Shown here: in pieces, positions 45,372-53,619 of the stretch
Position numbering within the stretch: the first letter of the stretch is position 1
How the letters are laid out: every line of letters begins with the position of its first letter
Assembly (NCBI GenBank): GCA_934277435.1
Contig: CAKQUE010000001.1
Location: 372,001-436,000 of the forward strand
DNA from: an uncultured Alphaproteobacteria bacterium
GTDB lineage: Bacteria > Pseudomonadota > Alphaproteobacteria > RF32 > CAG-239
Length of the DNA: 64,000 nucleotides
Direction: 5' to 3'
Program-made: the position numbers and the translations under genes
Notes under the pieces: generated by a model
What the model was told of the DNA's origin: nothing
The model's database searches: none
What the model saw: only the letters and a program-made list of their open reading frames with translations

Positions 45372-46145
45372 ATGAGTAGAGTAATTACTTTAATGCCGGT
45401 TAGATTAGCCGCAACCAGACTGCCTAACAAACCTTTGCGCGTGATTAATGGTAAAACTATGGTACAGCGCGTTTATGAAAATGTAAAAAAAGCATTGAAC
45501 ACCGATATAGCCATTGCTGCCGGTGACCAAGCTATTGTGGACGAATGCACAAAATTTGGCGCTAAGGCAATTTTAACCGACCCAAATTTGCCAAGTGGCA
45601 CGGATAGAATTGCCGCCGCTTTGAAAGAGCTTGATCCGGACGGTTCAAAATATGATATTGTTGTTGATTTTCAAGGCGACAATATCAATGTTGACCCTAA
45701 AGTTACATTGCCATTGATAGAAATGGTGGAACGTACCGGCTGCGATATTGCCACCTGCGGTATGCTGATTAAAACCGAAGAAGACAAAAACAATCCTAAT
45801 GTGGTAAAAATCATTATGGGACTGAAAGAAGGCGAAAAAGAAGCTCGTTGTCTATACTTTACCCGTGCGACGGCGCCTTATACTCGCAATCCGGAAAAAT
45901 GCCCGAATCAAGATTTATATTATCACATCGGTATTTATGTTTTTAAAGCAGCTTCTTTGCATAAAATGGTTTCACTTCCTACTGGTGTGTTGGAAAAACG
46001 TGAGGCCTTAGAGCAACTGCGCGCTCTGGAAAATGGTATGGAAGTTCGCGCTATGTTGGTTGACAACATTAAACTTGTTCCCGAAGCTCCGGCGGATATA
46101 AATACGGAAGAGGATTTGGCGAATGCTCTTCCTTATATAAAATAA
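45372..46145 (+). CDS. kdsB: 3-deoxy-manno-octulosonate cytidylyltransferase
   Basis: Activates Kdo as CMP-Kdo for lipopolysaccharide inner core. The 257-residue protein begins ITLMPVRLAATRLPNKPL, the family signature for nucleotide binding, followed by DFQGDNINVDP (the metal-binding Asp) near residue 98. Last gene of the cpoB-tilS-HAD-HIT-kdsB run. The repeat locus B starts two bases after the stop. Confidence 0.96.
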   Translation: MSRVITLMPVRLAATRLPNKPLRVINGKTMVQRVYENVKKALNTDIAIAAGDQAIVDECTKFGAKAILTDPNLPSGTDRIAAALKELDPDGSKYDIVVDFQGDNINVDPKVTLPLIEMVERTGCDIATCGMLIKTEEDKNNPNVVKIIMGLKEGEKEARCLYFTRATAPYTRNPEKCPNQDLYYHIGIYVFKAASLHKMVSLPTGVLEKREALEQLRALENGMEVRAMLVDNIKLVPEAPADINTEEDLANALPYIK

Positions 46146-46420
46146 TGGAACTCGTCTAGCTGGTATCTGCTGGGGATTTTTGCGCTCGTGTACTAATCTG
46201 TACACGTCGCTTAAAAATTCCGTCGCATCTACGCACGCTATCCGAGTTTCTGAGAGTTAGTGCCGGTTGCCTTAAAGCAGCCGGTTTTTCTTGTGTACCA
46301 CTTTGTACACGTCGCAAAAAAGTTAATGCGTATTAGCCTCATTATCCTAGTTTCTGCAAGCTTGTGCCGGTTGCAGCAATAAGCAGCCGGTTTTCTTATG
46401 TACTAGTTTGTACATAGCGA
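46146..46420. repeat. Structured intergenic repeat locus B (GTGTAC family)
   Basis: Starts TGGAACTCGTCTAG directly after the kdsB stop, as in locus A. Palindromes (G/A)TGTAC-N6-GTAC(A)C/T occur at 46189-46206, 46294-46311 and 46399-46416, about 105 bases apart. Each unit holds a CCGGTTGC/GCAGCCGG hairpin followed by Ts and the phrase GAGTTTCTGAGAG or CTAGTTTCTGCAAG. No coding sequence. Confidence 0.88.
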
Positions 46421-46440
46421 TACCAATACAGGTTGCAACA

Positions 46441-46475
46441 AAAAAAACAGCCCTTAATTAAAGGACTGTTTTTTT
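46441..46475. terminator. Bidirectional terminator between repeat locus B and the holin-like gene
   Basis: AAAAAAACAGCCCTTAA pairs with TTAAAGGACTGTTTTTTT; it ends the minus-strand gene and could stop plus-strand read-through. Confidence 0.85.
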
Positions 46476-46481
46476 GTTAGA

Positions 46482-46979
46482 TTACGCTGGTGCTTCTGCA
46501 CCTTCGCTTGTTTCAGCAACCGTGGCTGGATTTTTTTCTTCGGCTTTACGCTCGGAAGAATAAATTCCATAGTCGCGCGCTCCGCTGACAGTCAAAAGAA
46601 TGCTTAGAGCAGACAAAAGTCCCTCCCATTCTACTGGTCGAACATTAAAGTATGGAGATACAATAAAATTATTGCTATACCCCAGAACCAAAATCCAGCC
46701 AATAGCAGGAATCCAGAACTTGTTACTCAACTCACGACCACCAGCCGTCGCGTTAATAGCTTTTTGCAACGGACCTAAATAGCGGAATCTCTGCAACACT
46801 ATGTCGCGGGCGCCGCCAAGTCCAATCACAATACTAAATGTCAAAATCAACTGATACCAGTCGATAATTCGACAATCAAAATACGGAGCCAATGCGCAGT
46901 TGTGAAAGAAACCATACGCAATAACCACTCCTAACGCTGGAATCCACATACGGGATTTCTTGACTTTAATCTTAATCAT
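46482..46979 (-). CDS. Internally duplicated holin-like membrane protein
   Basis: A 165-residue protein made of two similar halves (residues about 10-65 and 90-145), each with WIPA-x-G at the start, a central PYF-x-R-x(3)-W and a glycine-rich end (GGARDI, SGARDY). Each half has two hydrophobic stretches. The repeating pattern resembles the three-helix holin of gene-transfer agents and phages (PF11351), by eye only. The tail is Ala/Glu rich. No Shine-Dalgarno site. No lysis or phage genes are beside it. Confidence 0.65.
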   Translation of the reverse strand: MIKIKVKKSRMWIPALGVVIAYGFFHNCALAPYFDCRIIDWYQLILTFSIVIGLGGARDIVLQRFRYLGPLQKAINATAGGRELSNKFWIPAIGWILVLGYSNNFIVSPYFNVRPVEWEGLLSALSILLTVSGARDYGIYSSERKAEEKNPATVAETSEGAEAPA

Positions 46980-47022
46980 ACTAAAAAAAATATAAAGATT
47001 AATAATTTTCTTCCTAAGATTT

Positions 47023-47051
47023 AAAATACGCCATATGGCCTATTTTGTCAA
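47023..47051 (-). promoter_or_regulatory. Promoter of the holin-like gene with palindromic spacer
   Basis: On the minus strand TTGACA, 17-base spacer, TATTTT. The spacer contains GCCATATGGC, a ten-base palindrome that could be an operator. The transcript would start about 36 bases before the ATG. Confidence 0.6.
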
Positions 47052-47094
47052 GGGATTATTGTTAATTTGTCTATATTTTTTAGCATTTTCTGTT

Positions 47095-47730
47095 CTAAAA
47101 TGCCCAAATCGCAATGGCGCAAGTGTTGTTTGTACCGCAGTTGCATGCGTTGGCTATAGTTGTTATGGGCATATCCTTATTATAGCAAATAGCAAAATCA
47201 TTGTCTGAAGTTTCGCATTTTGCGGCTGAGGAATATTGGGTATAGCCTGAAATTTTAGAAGTACTGTTTGGATTGTTTGAACCGGAGGCAACCAAAATAG
47301 TTTTGGGACCGCCCAAACCTTTACTCAAAATTTGGATGCAAGCATCGCGGGACAGAGATTTCAGCTCAACTATAACACCTTTGTCTGTTGGGGTTAAACC
47401 ATAAAGTTCTTTTGCCGAACCAACTCTAACTTCACCGCCGTAAACGTGAGTAACCTTGCCGCTGGAGTTAATCATTTCATCTGGAATAATTTTCATTTTT
47501 TTTGCAGATGTGTTATTTAAGCCGGTGTATTTACCGCCTTGACGCAACCCGATGCTTTTGGCGTTGGCAATAATAGTGCCGATTTGTTCAACAATGTTGT
47601 TAACCTTGTAGGCGTCCATGGCTTTACTGAAACCATTGATGCCGCCAACGCTCAGCACGCCGATAATTGCCAGCACACCCAGCATTTCTATCATTGAACG
47701 ACCTTGTTCAAATTTATTGATATTCATCAT
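47095..47730 (-). CDS. Type IV pilin-like protein, copy 1
   Basis: A 211-residue protein with a short charged leader and the class III-like signal QGRSMIEMLGVLAIIGVLSVGG, cited as GRSMIEMLGVLAIIG, with the prepilin peptidase site before the Met and Glu at position +3. The globular part is variable and it ends in a conserved ACNC-x(4)-C patch. The two sister pilins here share this start and end. No assembly genes lie nearby. The gene is preceded by a short gap after copy 2, so they may be co-transcribed. Confidence 0.85.
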   Translation of the reverse strand: MMNINKFEQGRSMIEMLGVLAIIGVLSVGGINGFSKAMDAYKVNNIVEQIGTIIANAKSIGLRQGGKYTGLNNTSAKKMKIIPDEMINSSGKVTHVYGGEVRVGSAKELYGLTPTDKGVIVELKSLSRDACIQILSKGLGGPKTILVASGSNNPNSTSKISGYTQYSSAAKCETSDNDFAICYNKDMPITTIANACNCGTNNTCAIAIWAF

Positions 47731-47745
47731 TTGCAGAATTCCTTA

Positions 47746-48354
47746 TTAGTTAAATTTTAAAGCTACAATACAAGAGTTAGAAGATGAGCAGTTGCAGCCT
47801 TTTGCTGCGTCAACAGGCGACATTGGGGTTTTCTCTGCCGGTAATATGGCATATTTTTTAGCAGCATTAATATCTCCAGCACCATCATCAAGTAAATCTG
47901 TCTTAAAATTTTGTTTGTCACCAACGCCAATCATTTGGAAAGTAGAACTCTTGGTGCCCCAATCTTGAGTGGCTAAATAAATACAAGCAACTTTAGGCAG
48001 TCCATTATAAGATATTATATATGACATATCTGTAGGTGTAATTTTTATATTTCCGTGGAATAGATTTGTTAAAGTTCCATTGCTAGCATTGGCAATCGCT
48101 TCTTTAGGAATAGCGCCGAATTTGATGGCAGCTTTGTTGTCTAATCCGTCATAAGACGCAACTTCGGAACCGACAGCAGAAAGTTTTGCGGCAATAGCGT
48201 TGATTTGTTCATAAGTCTGGGTGATTTTATAACGTTCAAGCATTTGCGAAAAGGCGGCTATGCCCCCCACGCTTAAAACGCCGACAATCGCTAAAACACC
48301 AAGCATTTCTATCATAGAACGACCGGTCATATTCGATAATTTATTATAATTCAT
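47746..48354 (-). CDS. Type IV pilin-like protein, copy 2
   Basis: A 202-residue pilin-like protein with TGRSMIEMLGVLAIVG at the start and GCNC-x(4)-SC at the end. The ATG at 48354 is chosen because AGGAGG lies six bases before it; an upstream in-frame ATG at 48393 has no ribosome site. Sixteen bases precede copy 1, so the pair is probably an operon. Minor pilins usually initiate fibres or bind ligands. Confidence 0.85.
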   Translation of the reverse strand: MNYNKLSNMTGRSMIEMLGVLAIVGVLSVGGIAAFSQMLERYKITQTYEQINAIAAKLSAVGSEVASYDGLDNKAAIKFGAIPKEAIANASNGTLTNLFHGNIKITPTDMSYIISYNGLPKVACIYLATQDWGTKSSTFQMIGVGDKQNFKTDLLDDGAGDINAAKKYAILPAEKTPMSPVDAAKGCNCSSSNSCIVALKFN

Positions 48355-48428
48355 AATATCCTCCTGTTTGCTATTTTTGTAACACGTATGCAAGCTGGCG
48401 TCAAGCTATATTAAGGCGGAGATAAGTA

Positions 48429-49688
48429 TCAAATTTTTGGCAGCGTCACCATAAATGTAGAGCCTTTGCCAAATTTGCTGTCCACAGTGATTTTGCCGTT
48501 ATATTTTTGCACGATGTCTTTAGCCAGAGCCAAGCCCAGACCAAATCCTCCGCTTTGGCGATTGCGGCTTTTATCGGCGCGGTAAAAACGTTCAAATATA
48601 TGGGGTATATCCTCATTTTTTATGCCGCGGCCTTGGTCAGAAACCTCAATTTTCAGATTATGTTCATTTTCTGAAACCTTGAGGGAAATATCTTTGTCGC
48701 TGGGTGTGTATTTTAGCGCGTTGTCAAGCAATATGGTCAGCAAACGTTCCAAATGCTGTGCCGACATTTTTATTTTTGCTTTTGCGGGGCAAATCACTTT
48801 GATTGGATGTTGCCGTTCTTGATGAACCGTATTCAAACGTTCGGTCAAAGGTTTGATGATGTTGGCAATATCGATTTCTGAAACCGCGGTGTTTTTAGTG
48901 TTTTCCAAACGAGTAAGTGCCAGTAGGTTTTCAATAAGTTCGGACATATTTTTGGTTTCATCGCGCATAACCTGCAGCGCCTTGGCATTTTGCGGCTGCT
49001 GTTGCAATATTTCGGTGTAAGTCAGCAATACGCTGAGAGGAGTTTTTAGCTCGTGTGAAGCGTCGGAAACAAATTCTTTTTGTTTGTTATAGGCCTCCTG
49101 CAAAGGTTTTACGGCGTTGTTAGAAATTAAATAAGCGGTGAGAATCGAGAGCAAGCACAAAAGACCAACCAAAATTAAACCATAGCTTTTATAGCGGTGA
49201 GTGACATAAATATACGGTGTGACATTGAGCAAAGCAACTACTTGATATTTGTCGCCGCTGGGTTCATCAATCCAGCTTTGGGACAAGGCTACAAAGCGCC
49301 AGCGCTCGCCGTTGTTTTTGATTTTAACTGTTTTGATTTCTCCGTCTTTTCCCTGCCACTTGGTCATTTTTTGCGTCAGAATATTACCGGTTTCTCCGGC
49401 TGGTTGTTCTAAGCGGCGCATTTGTCCGTTTACAAAGCCATACGAGAAAAAATGCAGGGCGTTATTGCTTGCGGCGACGGCTATTCTTTCCGGCTTGAAT
49501 GCGAGTTCGGCGGCTTCTTGCTTAAATTCAAAAACTTCTTCTTGCAAATAGTCATAAAGGCTTGAAGATATTACATTTTTAGAAATAATGCGATAGGTGG
49601 CGTATCCGCCCAAAAATATGAGCAAGGACACGCTGAATAATATTAGCGAATAGCGAATTAAAAGTTTATGTTTTAAGGCGTCTATCAT
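48429..49688 (-). CDS. Sensor histidine kinase (PmrB/QseC-like)
   Basis: A 419-residue membrane kinase: helices near 12-33 and 165-187 with a periplasmic loop between them, a HisKA phospho-site (SDASHELKTPLSVLL, cited as SHELKTPL, His about 214) and a complete HATPase_c with N, G1, F and G2 boxes (NALKYTPSDKDI, DQGRGIKNEDI, FERFYRADKS, GGFGLGLALAK). It overlaps the response-regulator gene by 4 bases, so they are co-translated. Confidence 0.93.
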   Translation of the reverse strand: MIDALKHKLLIRYSLILFSVSLLIFLGGYATYRIISKNVISSSLYDYLQEEVFEFKQEAAELAFKPERIAVAASNNALHFFSYGFVNGQMRRLEQPAGETGNILTQKMTKWQGKDGEIKTVKIKNNGERWRFVALSQSWIDEPSGDKYQVVALLNVTPYIYVTHRYKSYGLILVGLLCLLSILTAYLISNNAVKPLQEAYNKQKEFVSDASHELKTPLSVLLTYTEILQQQPQNAKALQVMRDETKNMSELIENLLALTRLENTKNTAVSEIDIANIIKPLTERLNTVHQERQHPIKVICPAKAKIKMSAQHLERLLTILLDNALKYTPSDKDISLKVSENEHNLKIEVSDQGRGIKNEDIPHIFERFYRADKSRNRQSGGFGLGLALAKDIVQKYNGKITVDSKFGKGSTFMVTLPKI

Positions 49689-50374
49689 TTGAGTTCCAGC
49701 ATATATCCAATGTTTTTGAGCAGGTTTATTTGGATGTTATCTTGCCAGATTTTAAGCTTTTTGCGCAAATTGTAAATATAAGAATCCAAATTGGCGCTGC
49801 TGATTTCGGGATTATTGCCCCAAACTTTGTCAAAAAGTGTTTCGCGCAAAATAGTCTTATCATGGTTTACAAAAAGAATCTGCAATATTTTAAATTCGGT
49901 TTTAGAAAAATTAAGCGTTTTCTTGCCGTTGCTCAAGGTATTTTGCGCGCAATCCAAAACATAGCCGTCGGCTTCAAACAAGCTGTCGACATAAGGTTTG
50001 TTTTTGCGGCGCAGCACAGCGTGAATACGCGCTTTTAGCTCGCGGATTTCAAAAGGTTTGGTAATATAATCATCGGCCCCAACTTCCAGAGCCTGCACAC
50101 AATCATCAAGCTCGGATTTGGCGGTTAAAAATATGATGCCGCCGCTGTAGTGTCCTTTTTTGATATCTCTAAGCCATTTGCATACTTCCAAACCAGAAAG
50201 CTCAGGCAGCATCCAATCCAAAAGCACCACATCATATTGCGAAGTTCCGTATTTAATTTCTTCAATAGCTTCGGTTCCGGTTGTTGCCAAATTTACCTCA
50301 TAACCGTCAATTTCAAGCAGGGTTTTGATGCCTTGTCCTAAATTAATATCGTCTTCAACCAATAAAATATGCAT
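49685..50374 (-). CDS. OmpR-family response regulator (PmrA/QseB-like)
   Basis: A 229-residue regulator: receiver domain with the phosphorylation Asp in DVVLLDWMLPELSG and the Lys in ITKPFEIRELKAR (cited as KPFEIREL), then a winged-helix DNA-binding domain (NFSKTEFKILQILF). Start at 50374 with a GGGAGA site; an ATG five codons upstream is less likely. Divergent from an eptA-like fragment, with five ATCTGA half-sites between them, as in pmrCAB loci. Confidence 0.94.
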   Translation of the reverse strand: MHILLVEDDINLGQGIKTLLEIDGYEVNLATTGTEAIEEIKYGTSQYDVVLLDWMLPELSGLEVCKWLRDIKKGHYSGGIIFLTAKSELDDCVQALEVGADDYITKPFEIRELKARIHAVLRRKNKPYVDSLFEADGYVLDCAQNTLSNGKKTLNFSKTEFKILQILFVNHDKTILRETLFDKVWGNNPEISSANLDSYIYNLRKKLKIWQDNIQINLLKNIGYMLELK

Positions 50375-50422
50375 AAAGTTATCTCCCAAAACATAGTTTA
50401 TGTTGTTTTTATTAAGAACTCA

Positions 50423-50495
50423 ATCTGAAAGTTATCTGAGAGAATTTAATTTTTATCTGAAAAATTTTTTAGATTCTTTCAGATTGTTTTCAGAT
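50423..50495. promoter_or_regulatory. Five phased ATCTGA/TCAGAT half-sites between the regulator and the eptA-like fragment
   Basis: ATCTGA starts at 50423, 50434 and 50455 (spacings 11 and 21) and its complement TCAGAT at 50479 and 50490 (spacing 11). Eleven-base direct repeats are the standard operator form for PmrA/OmpR-type regulators. The sites point toward both divergent genes. Confidence 0.72.
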
Positions 50496-50535
50496 TAGCG
50501 TTTTAATTTTGCCAATGTACCAACAGGAGGACAAA

Positions 50536-50848
50536 TTGAAGATAAAAAGAATAAGTATAAAATCATCAACATTAATTTGCTTGGTTGCCCTATACTTTGC
50601 AACGGTTTTAAACTTGTCGTTTTGGTGCTACATAACACATTATATCCAAATTGACAATCCGATGATGTTGATGTTTGCTTTTTCCCTTGGCATATTTATA
50701 TTTGTTCCGCTGTATGCGTTGTTCAATCTTTTGATTTGTCCTCATGTTGGTAAACTGATGACAATAATATTACTTTTAGGTGGCGGTTGCTGCCAATTAT
50801 CAAATGTTAGCTGACGGCATATATAGAGTTGGCAAGGTTATAAAGTAA
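50536..50848 (+). pseudogene. Frameshifted N-terminal fragment of an EptA-like phosphoethanolamine transferase
   Basis: Begins at a TTG six bases after an AGGAGG site. The first 90 codons encode membrane helices with NLSFWCYI and PLYALFNLLICPHVGK, as at the start of EptA-type enzymes. The frame then stops at 50814, but in the overlapping frame the sequence continues AVAANYQMLADGIYRVGKVIK and stops at 50848. This second part also fits the family, so a small indel near 50785 split it. The catalytic sulfatase-fold domain is absent. It lies just where eptA sits in pmrCAB loci. Confidence 0.55.
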
Positions 50849-50850
50849 AT

Positions 50851-50921
50851 CCCCGCAAAACAACAGAACATATATCTTATTCCTTCTGGATATATGTTTT
50901 GTTGGCGGGGACGTTTTTTTT
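50851..50921. terminator. Bidirectional terminator between the eptA-like fragment and the MFS gene
   Basis: CCCCGCAAAACA plus AACATATATC pair with GATATATGTTTTGTTG plus GCGGGG in a long stem of more than 20 pairs, with a T-run on the plus side. Confidence 0.88.
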
Positions 50922-50925
50922 GCGT

Positions 50926-52071
50926 CTAGTCTTTGATTTTGCGGCTCATAAACAGCAAGTACAGCGCGCATAATATCATTACGGCGACAGCTCCGTGCTG
51001 GTTGTTGACAAAGTCGGAGGCAATACCCATCAACAGCGGAAATACGGTGCCGCCGAAAATACCCATAATCATCAAGCCGGAAACCTCATTACCGTGACGC
51101 GGCATGGTTTTGAGAGCTTGCGAAAAAACAACCGGAAAAATATTTGCGTTGCCGTAGCCAATGCAGGCAATGCAAATATACAGCAGTTCTTTACTGTTGA
51201 ATAAAAAGATGCCGATAAGGGCAAAAAACATCAAAATCACACTGCCTAAAAAATATTTATGGTTGGAGTATTTGGCTAAAATATAGGCGCCGCTAAAACT
51301 GCCAATGGTGCGGAAAAAGAAATATATGCTAGTGGCATAGCCGGCTTGTTCCAAAGTCCAGCCCAGTTTTTGCATAAGCAGTTTCGGGGTGGTTACATTA
51401 GTGCCAACGTCAAGCCCAACATGGCACATCACCGCCATAAAACAAAGAAAAATTGTTCCGTTGCCTAAAAGCATGGCACATTCTTTGAAGCCCGAAGTTT
51501 TGCCAACTTCCGTTTCTTCTATTTTTTCGCGTGACAATAAAACAAACGCCAAGACAGTTTCGGCTAAAAAGAACGGAAACAGCACTTGCCATTTGCCAAA
51601 GTGAATAGCACCCCAGCCGGCGAGAATCGGTGCTACAAATGAAGCTGTGGCTTTAACAAACTGTCCAAAGGTGAGGGCGCTGGACATTTTATCTTTGGCG
51701 ACAATGTTCGAAACAAGCGGATTTAGTGAAACTTGCATAATGGTGTTGCCAATACCCAATAAAGAAAATGAAATCATAATGATTATCATATTGTAGTCAA
51801 ATATCGGCAAAAGCAAAGCCAGCATAGTGATGGCCAAGCTCAGCAGCACGGTTTTACGGCGTCCGATTTTGTTCATCAGCAGACCTGTCGGAACTGAAAA
51901 AATCAAAAACCAAAAAAATGTCATTGATGTAAACAAGTTTGCCATTGTGTCGGAAAGGGCAAAATCGACTTTGACATAGTTGGTGGCTATGCCGACAAAG
52001 TCGACGGCGCCCATGGCAAAAAAGGCGAACATAATTGGTATCAGTTTTTTGAACATATCCGTTTTAATCAT
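50926..52071 (-). CDS. MFS transporter, probably sugar
   Basis: A 381-residue major facilitator with twelve hydrophobic segments and the loop 2-3 signature LLMNKIGRRKTVLL. Likely sugar/H+ symport in the FucP-like branch, because it lies 20 bases from a fructokinase-like gene on the same strand. A GGAGAA site precedes the start. Confidence 0.85.
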   Translation of the reverse strand: MIKTDMFKKLIPIMFAFFAMGAVDFVGIATNYVKVDFALSDTMANLFTSMTFFWFLIFSVPTGLLMNKIGRRKTVLLSLAITMLALLLPIFDYNMIIIMISFSLLGIGNTIMQVSLNPLVSNIVAKDKMSSALTFGQFVKATASFVAPILAGWGAIHFGKWQVLFPFFLAETVLAFVLLSREKIEETEVGKTSGFKECAMLLGNGTIFLCFMAVMCHVGLDVGTNVTTPKLLMQKLGWTLEQAGYATSIYFFFRTIGSFSGAYILAKYSNHKYFLGSVILMFFALIGIFLFNSKELLYICIACIGYGNANIFPVVFSQALKTMPRHGNEVSGLMIMGIFGGTVFPLLMGIASDFVNNQHGAVAVMILCALYLLFMSRKIKD

Positions 52072-52091
52072 GGCTATTCTCCTATTACAGG

Positions 52092-52949
52092 TTATTCATA
52101 TTTTGGCCAAGCGCCGCTTTTGGTGCAGACAAACGCCGCAGTGGCAACAGCTTGTTTGTGGGCTTCGCGCATGGACTTTCCGGTTAGCAAGCCCATAACG
52201 AATCCGGCAGAAAAAGAATCGCCGGCGCCAACTGTGTCGGCAACTTTGACTTTGGGCGTATCCAAATAAGATTTTTCGCCGTTGGCCGCATAAACAATGC
52301 TGTATTTTTCTCCGGCAGTAAAAATCAGATAGCGCAAATCGTATTTTTTTATAAACCAATGGCAAATGTCTTCATCAGAGAGATTGAGTTCAAATAGTTT
52401 TTGCACTTTAACCATTTCTTCGTCATTGATTTTGAAAACGTTGGCTTCTTGCAAAAGCTCGTCAATCAGTTCTTTGGAAAAATAGTTGCTGCGCAAATTG
52501 ACATCAAACAACTTAAAGGCTTTTTGCGGTGCGTGTTTTAAAAGAGTCAGAACCGAAGCTCTGGTTTGCGGCGAGCGCAGCGCCAACGTGCCAAAACAAA
52601 CGGCGTCGGCTTTTTCCACCACGGCTATTTCTTTTGGTGTGACGGCCAAATGGTCCCAAGCAACACCCTCAACAATGGTATAAGTCGGAATACCGTTGTT
52701 CAGCTCAATTTCAACAACGCTGGTGGGGTAGTCGTTGCGTTCCAGCACATGGTGAATGTGGCTTTTTTCCAGTTCAGCAATGATTTCGTCGCCCAAAGCG
52801 TCTTTACCAACCGCGCTGATGGCGTAACCGTCGGCGCCGAGCTGAGTGGCGTTATAAACAAAATTAATCGGCGCTCCGCCGGCACGCTTGCCTTTTGGCA
52901 GCATATCCCACAGAAGTTCGCCGATTCCTACAACAACAGGTTTGCTCAT
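52092..52949 (-). CDS. PfkB-family fructokinase-like carbohydrate kinase
   Basis: A 285-residue kinase with GIGELLWDMLPKGKRAGGAP, cited as GIGELLWDMLP, typical of fructokinases, and the catalytic motif DTVGAGDSFSAGF. Pairs with the MFS gene downstream as a sugar uptake/phosphorylation operon. Substrate is inferred (fructose or a related sugar). Confidence 0.88.
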   Translation of the reverse strand: MSKPVVVGIGELLWDMLPKGKRAGGAPINFVYNATQLGADGYAISAVGKDALGDEIIAELEKSHIHHVLERNDYPTSVVEIELNNGIPTYTIVEGVAWDHLAVTPKEIAVVEKADAVCFGTLALRSPQTRASVLTLLKHAPQKAFKLFDVNLRSNYFSKELIDELLQEANVFKINDEEMVKVQKLFELNLSDEDICHWFIKKYDLRYLIFTAGEKYSIVYAANGEKSYLDTPKVKVADTVGAGDSFSAGFVMGLLTGKSMREAHKQAVATAAFVCTKSGAWPKYE

Positions 52950-53007
52950 CTTTGCCTCCTTTGCTAATAATATAGTTTTAATTTAGCATATTTTAAGTAA
53001 AAATCCA

Positions 53008-53036
53008 ATAAAAAAAGGCGGAGAAAAACACCGCCA
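53008..53036 (-). terminator. Terminator of the phosphatase transcript
   Basis: On the minus strand GGCGGTG pairs with CTCCGCC and a run of seven Us follows. Confidence 0.85.
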
Positions 53037-53040
53037 AAAT

Positions 53041-53616
53041 CTAAAACAAGCCGCCGTCAATGCGCCATGCGCCGTCATAAACCAAATGAAACACCGCGCA
53101 ATTTTCTATTTTGCCAAAATCAAAGTGCAGATAGTTCAAAAGACTGCCCATTGTGCCGCCGTGAATAGCTACGCCGATGACGTTATAAGGTGTTTGCCTC
53201 AGGTCTTCTATTTGTCGCCAAACTCTTTCGAGCGCGGCTTGTTTGCTTTCGCCGTCGGGGTAGGCGATGTTCCAAACTTCTGGATTGCTCCAGTTGTTGT
53301 AGACATCAGGATATTTTTCGGCGAGTTCTGATTGCAGCATACCTTCGGCGCGGCCATAAAAACATTCTTGTAAATCATCTTTGATAATAAGCGGACAATG
53401 CAGTGTTTTTGCCACGGTTTGCGCCGTTTGCACCGCTCTTTTAAGCGGGCTGGAAAAAATGATATCTAAATTGCACTGAGCCAGTTTTTGCGCCAAAGCG
53501 ATTGCTTGTTCTTGGCCTTTGGCTGTCAATTCCATATCTATGCCGGAACCTTGCTGCCGGTGTTGCAGGTTAAATTCGGTTTCGCCGTGGCGGAAAATAT
53601 AAAAATCTTTACGCAT
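53041..53616 (-). CDS. Histidine phosphatase (phosphoglycerate-mutase-like)
   Basis: A 191-residue member of the histidine phosphatase superfamily. It has the catalytic RHGE near residue 9, the second site ECFYGRAEG and the conserved AIHGG near 150. Substrate unknown; could be a sugar phosphate, cobalamin precursor or protein. Lies 3 bases after the membrane protein gene 53620, so probably co-transcribed with it. Confidence 0.9.
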   Translation of the reverse strand: MRKDFYIFRHGETEFNLQHRQQGSGIDMELTAKGQEQAIALAQKLAQCNLDIIFSSPLKRAVQTAQTVAKTLHCPLIIKDDLQECFYGRAEGMLQSELAEKYPDVYNNWSNPEVWNIAYPDGESKQAALERVWRQIEDLRQTPYNVIGVAIHGGTMGSLLNYLHFDFGKIENCAVFHLVYDGAWRIDGGLF

Positions 53617-53619
53617 GGA

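Noticed and set aside
46189..46416. Regularly spaced palindromes considered as a CRISPR array
   Set aside because: Units are long (~105 bases), nearly all of the unit is conserved, and no unique spacers or cas genes occur.
46482..46979. Considered as part of a prophage
   Set aside because: Only one phage-like gene is present; neighbours are pilins, repeats and kdsB, with no capsid, terminase or integrase.
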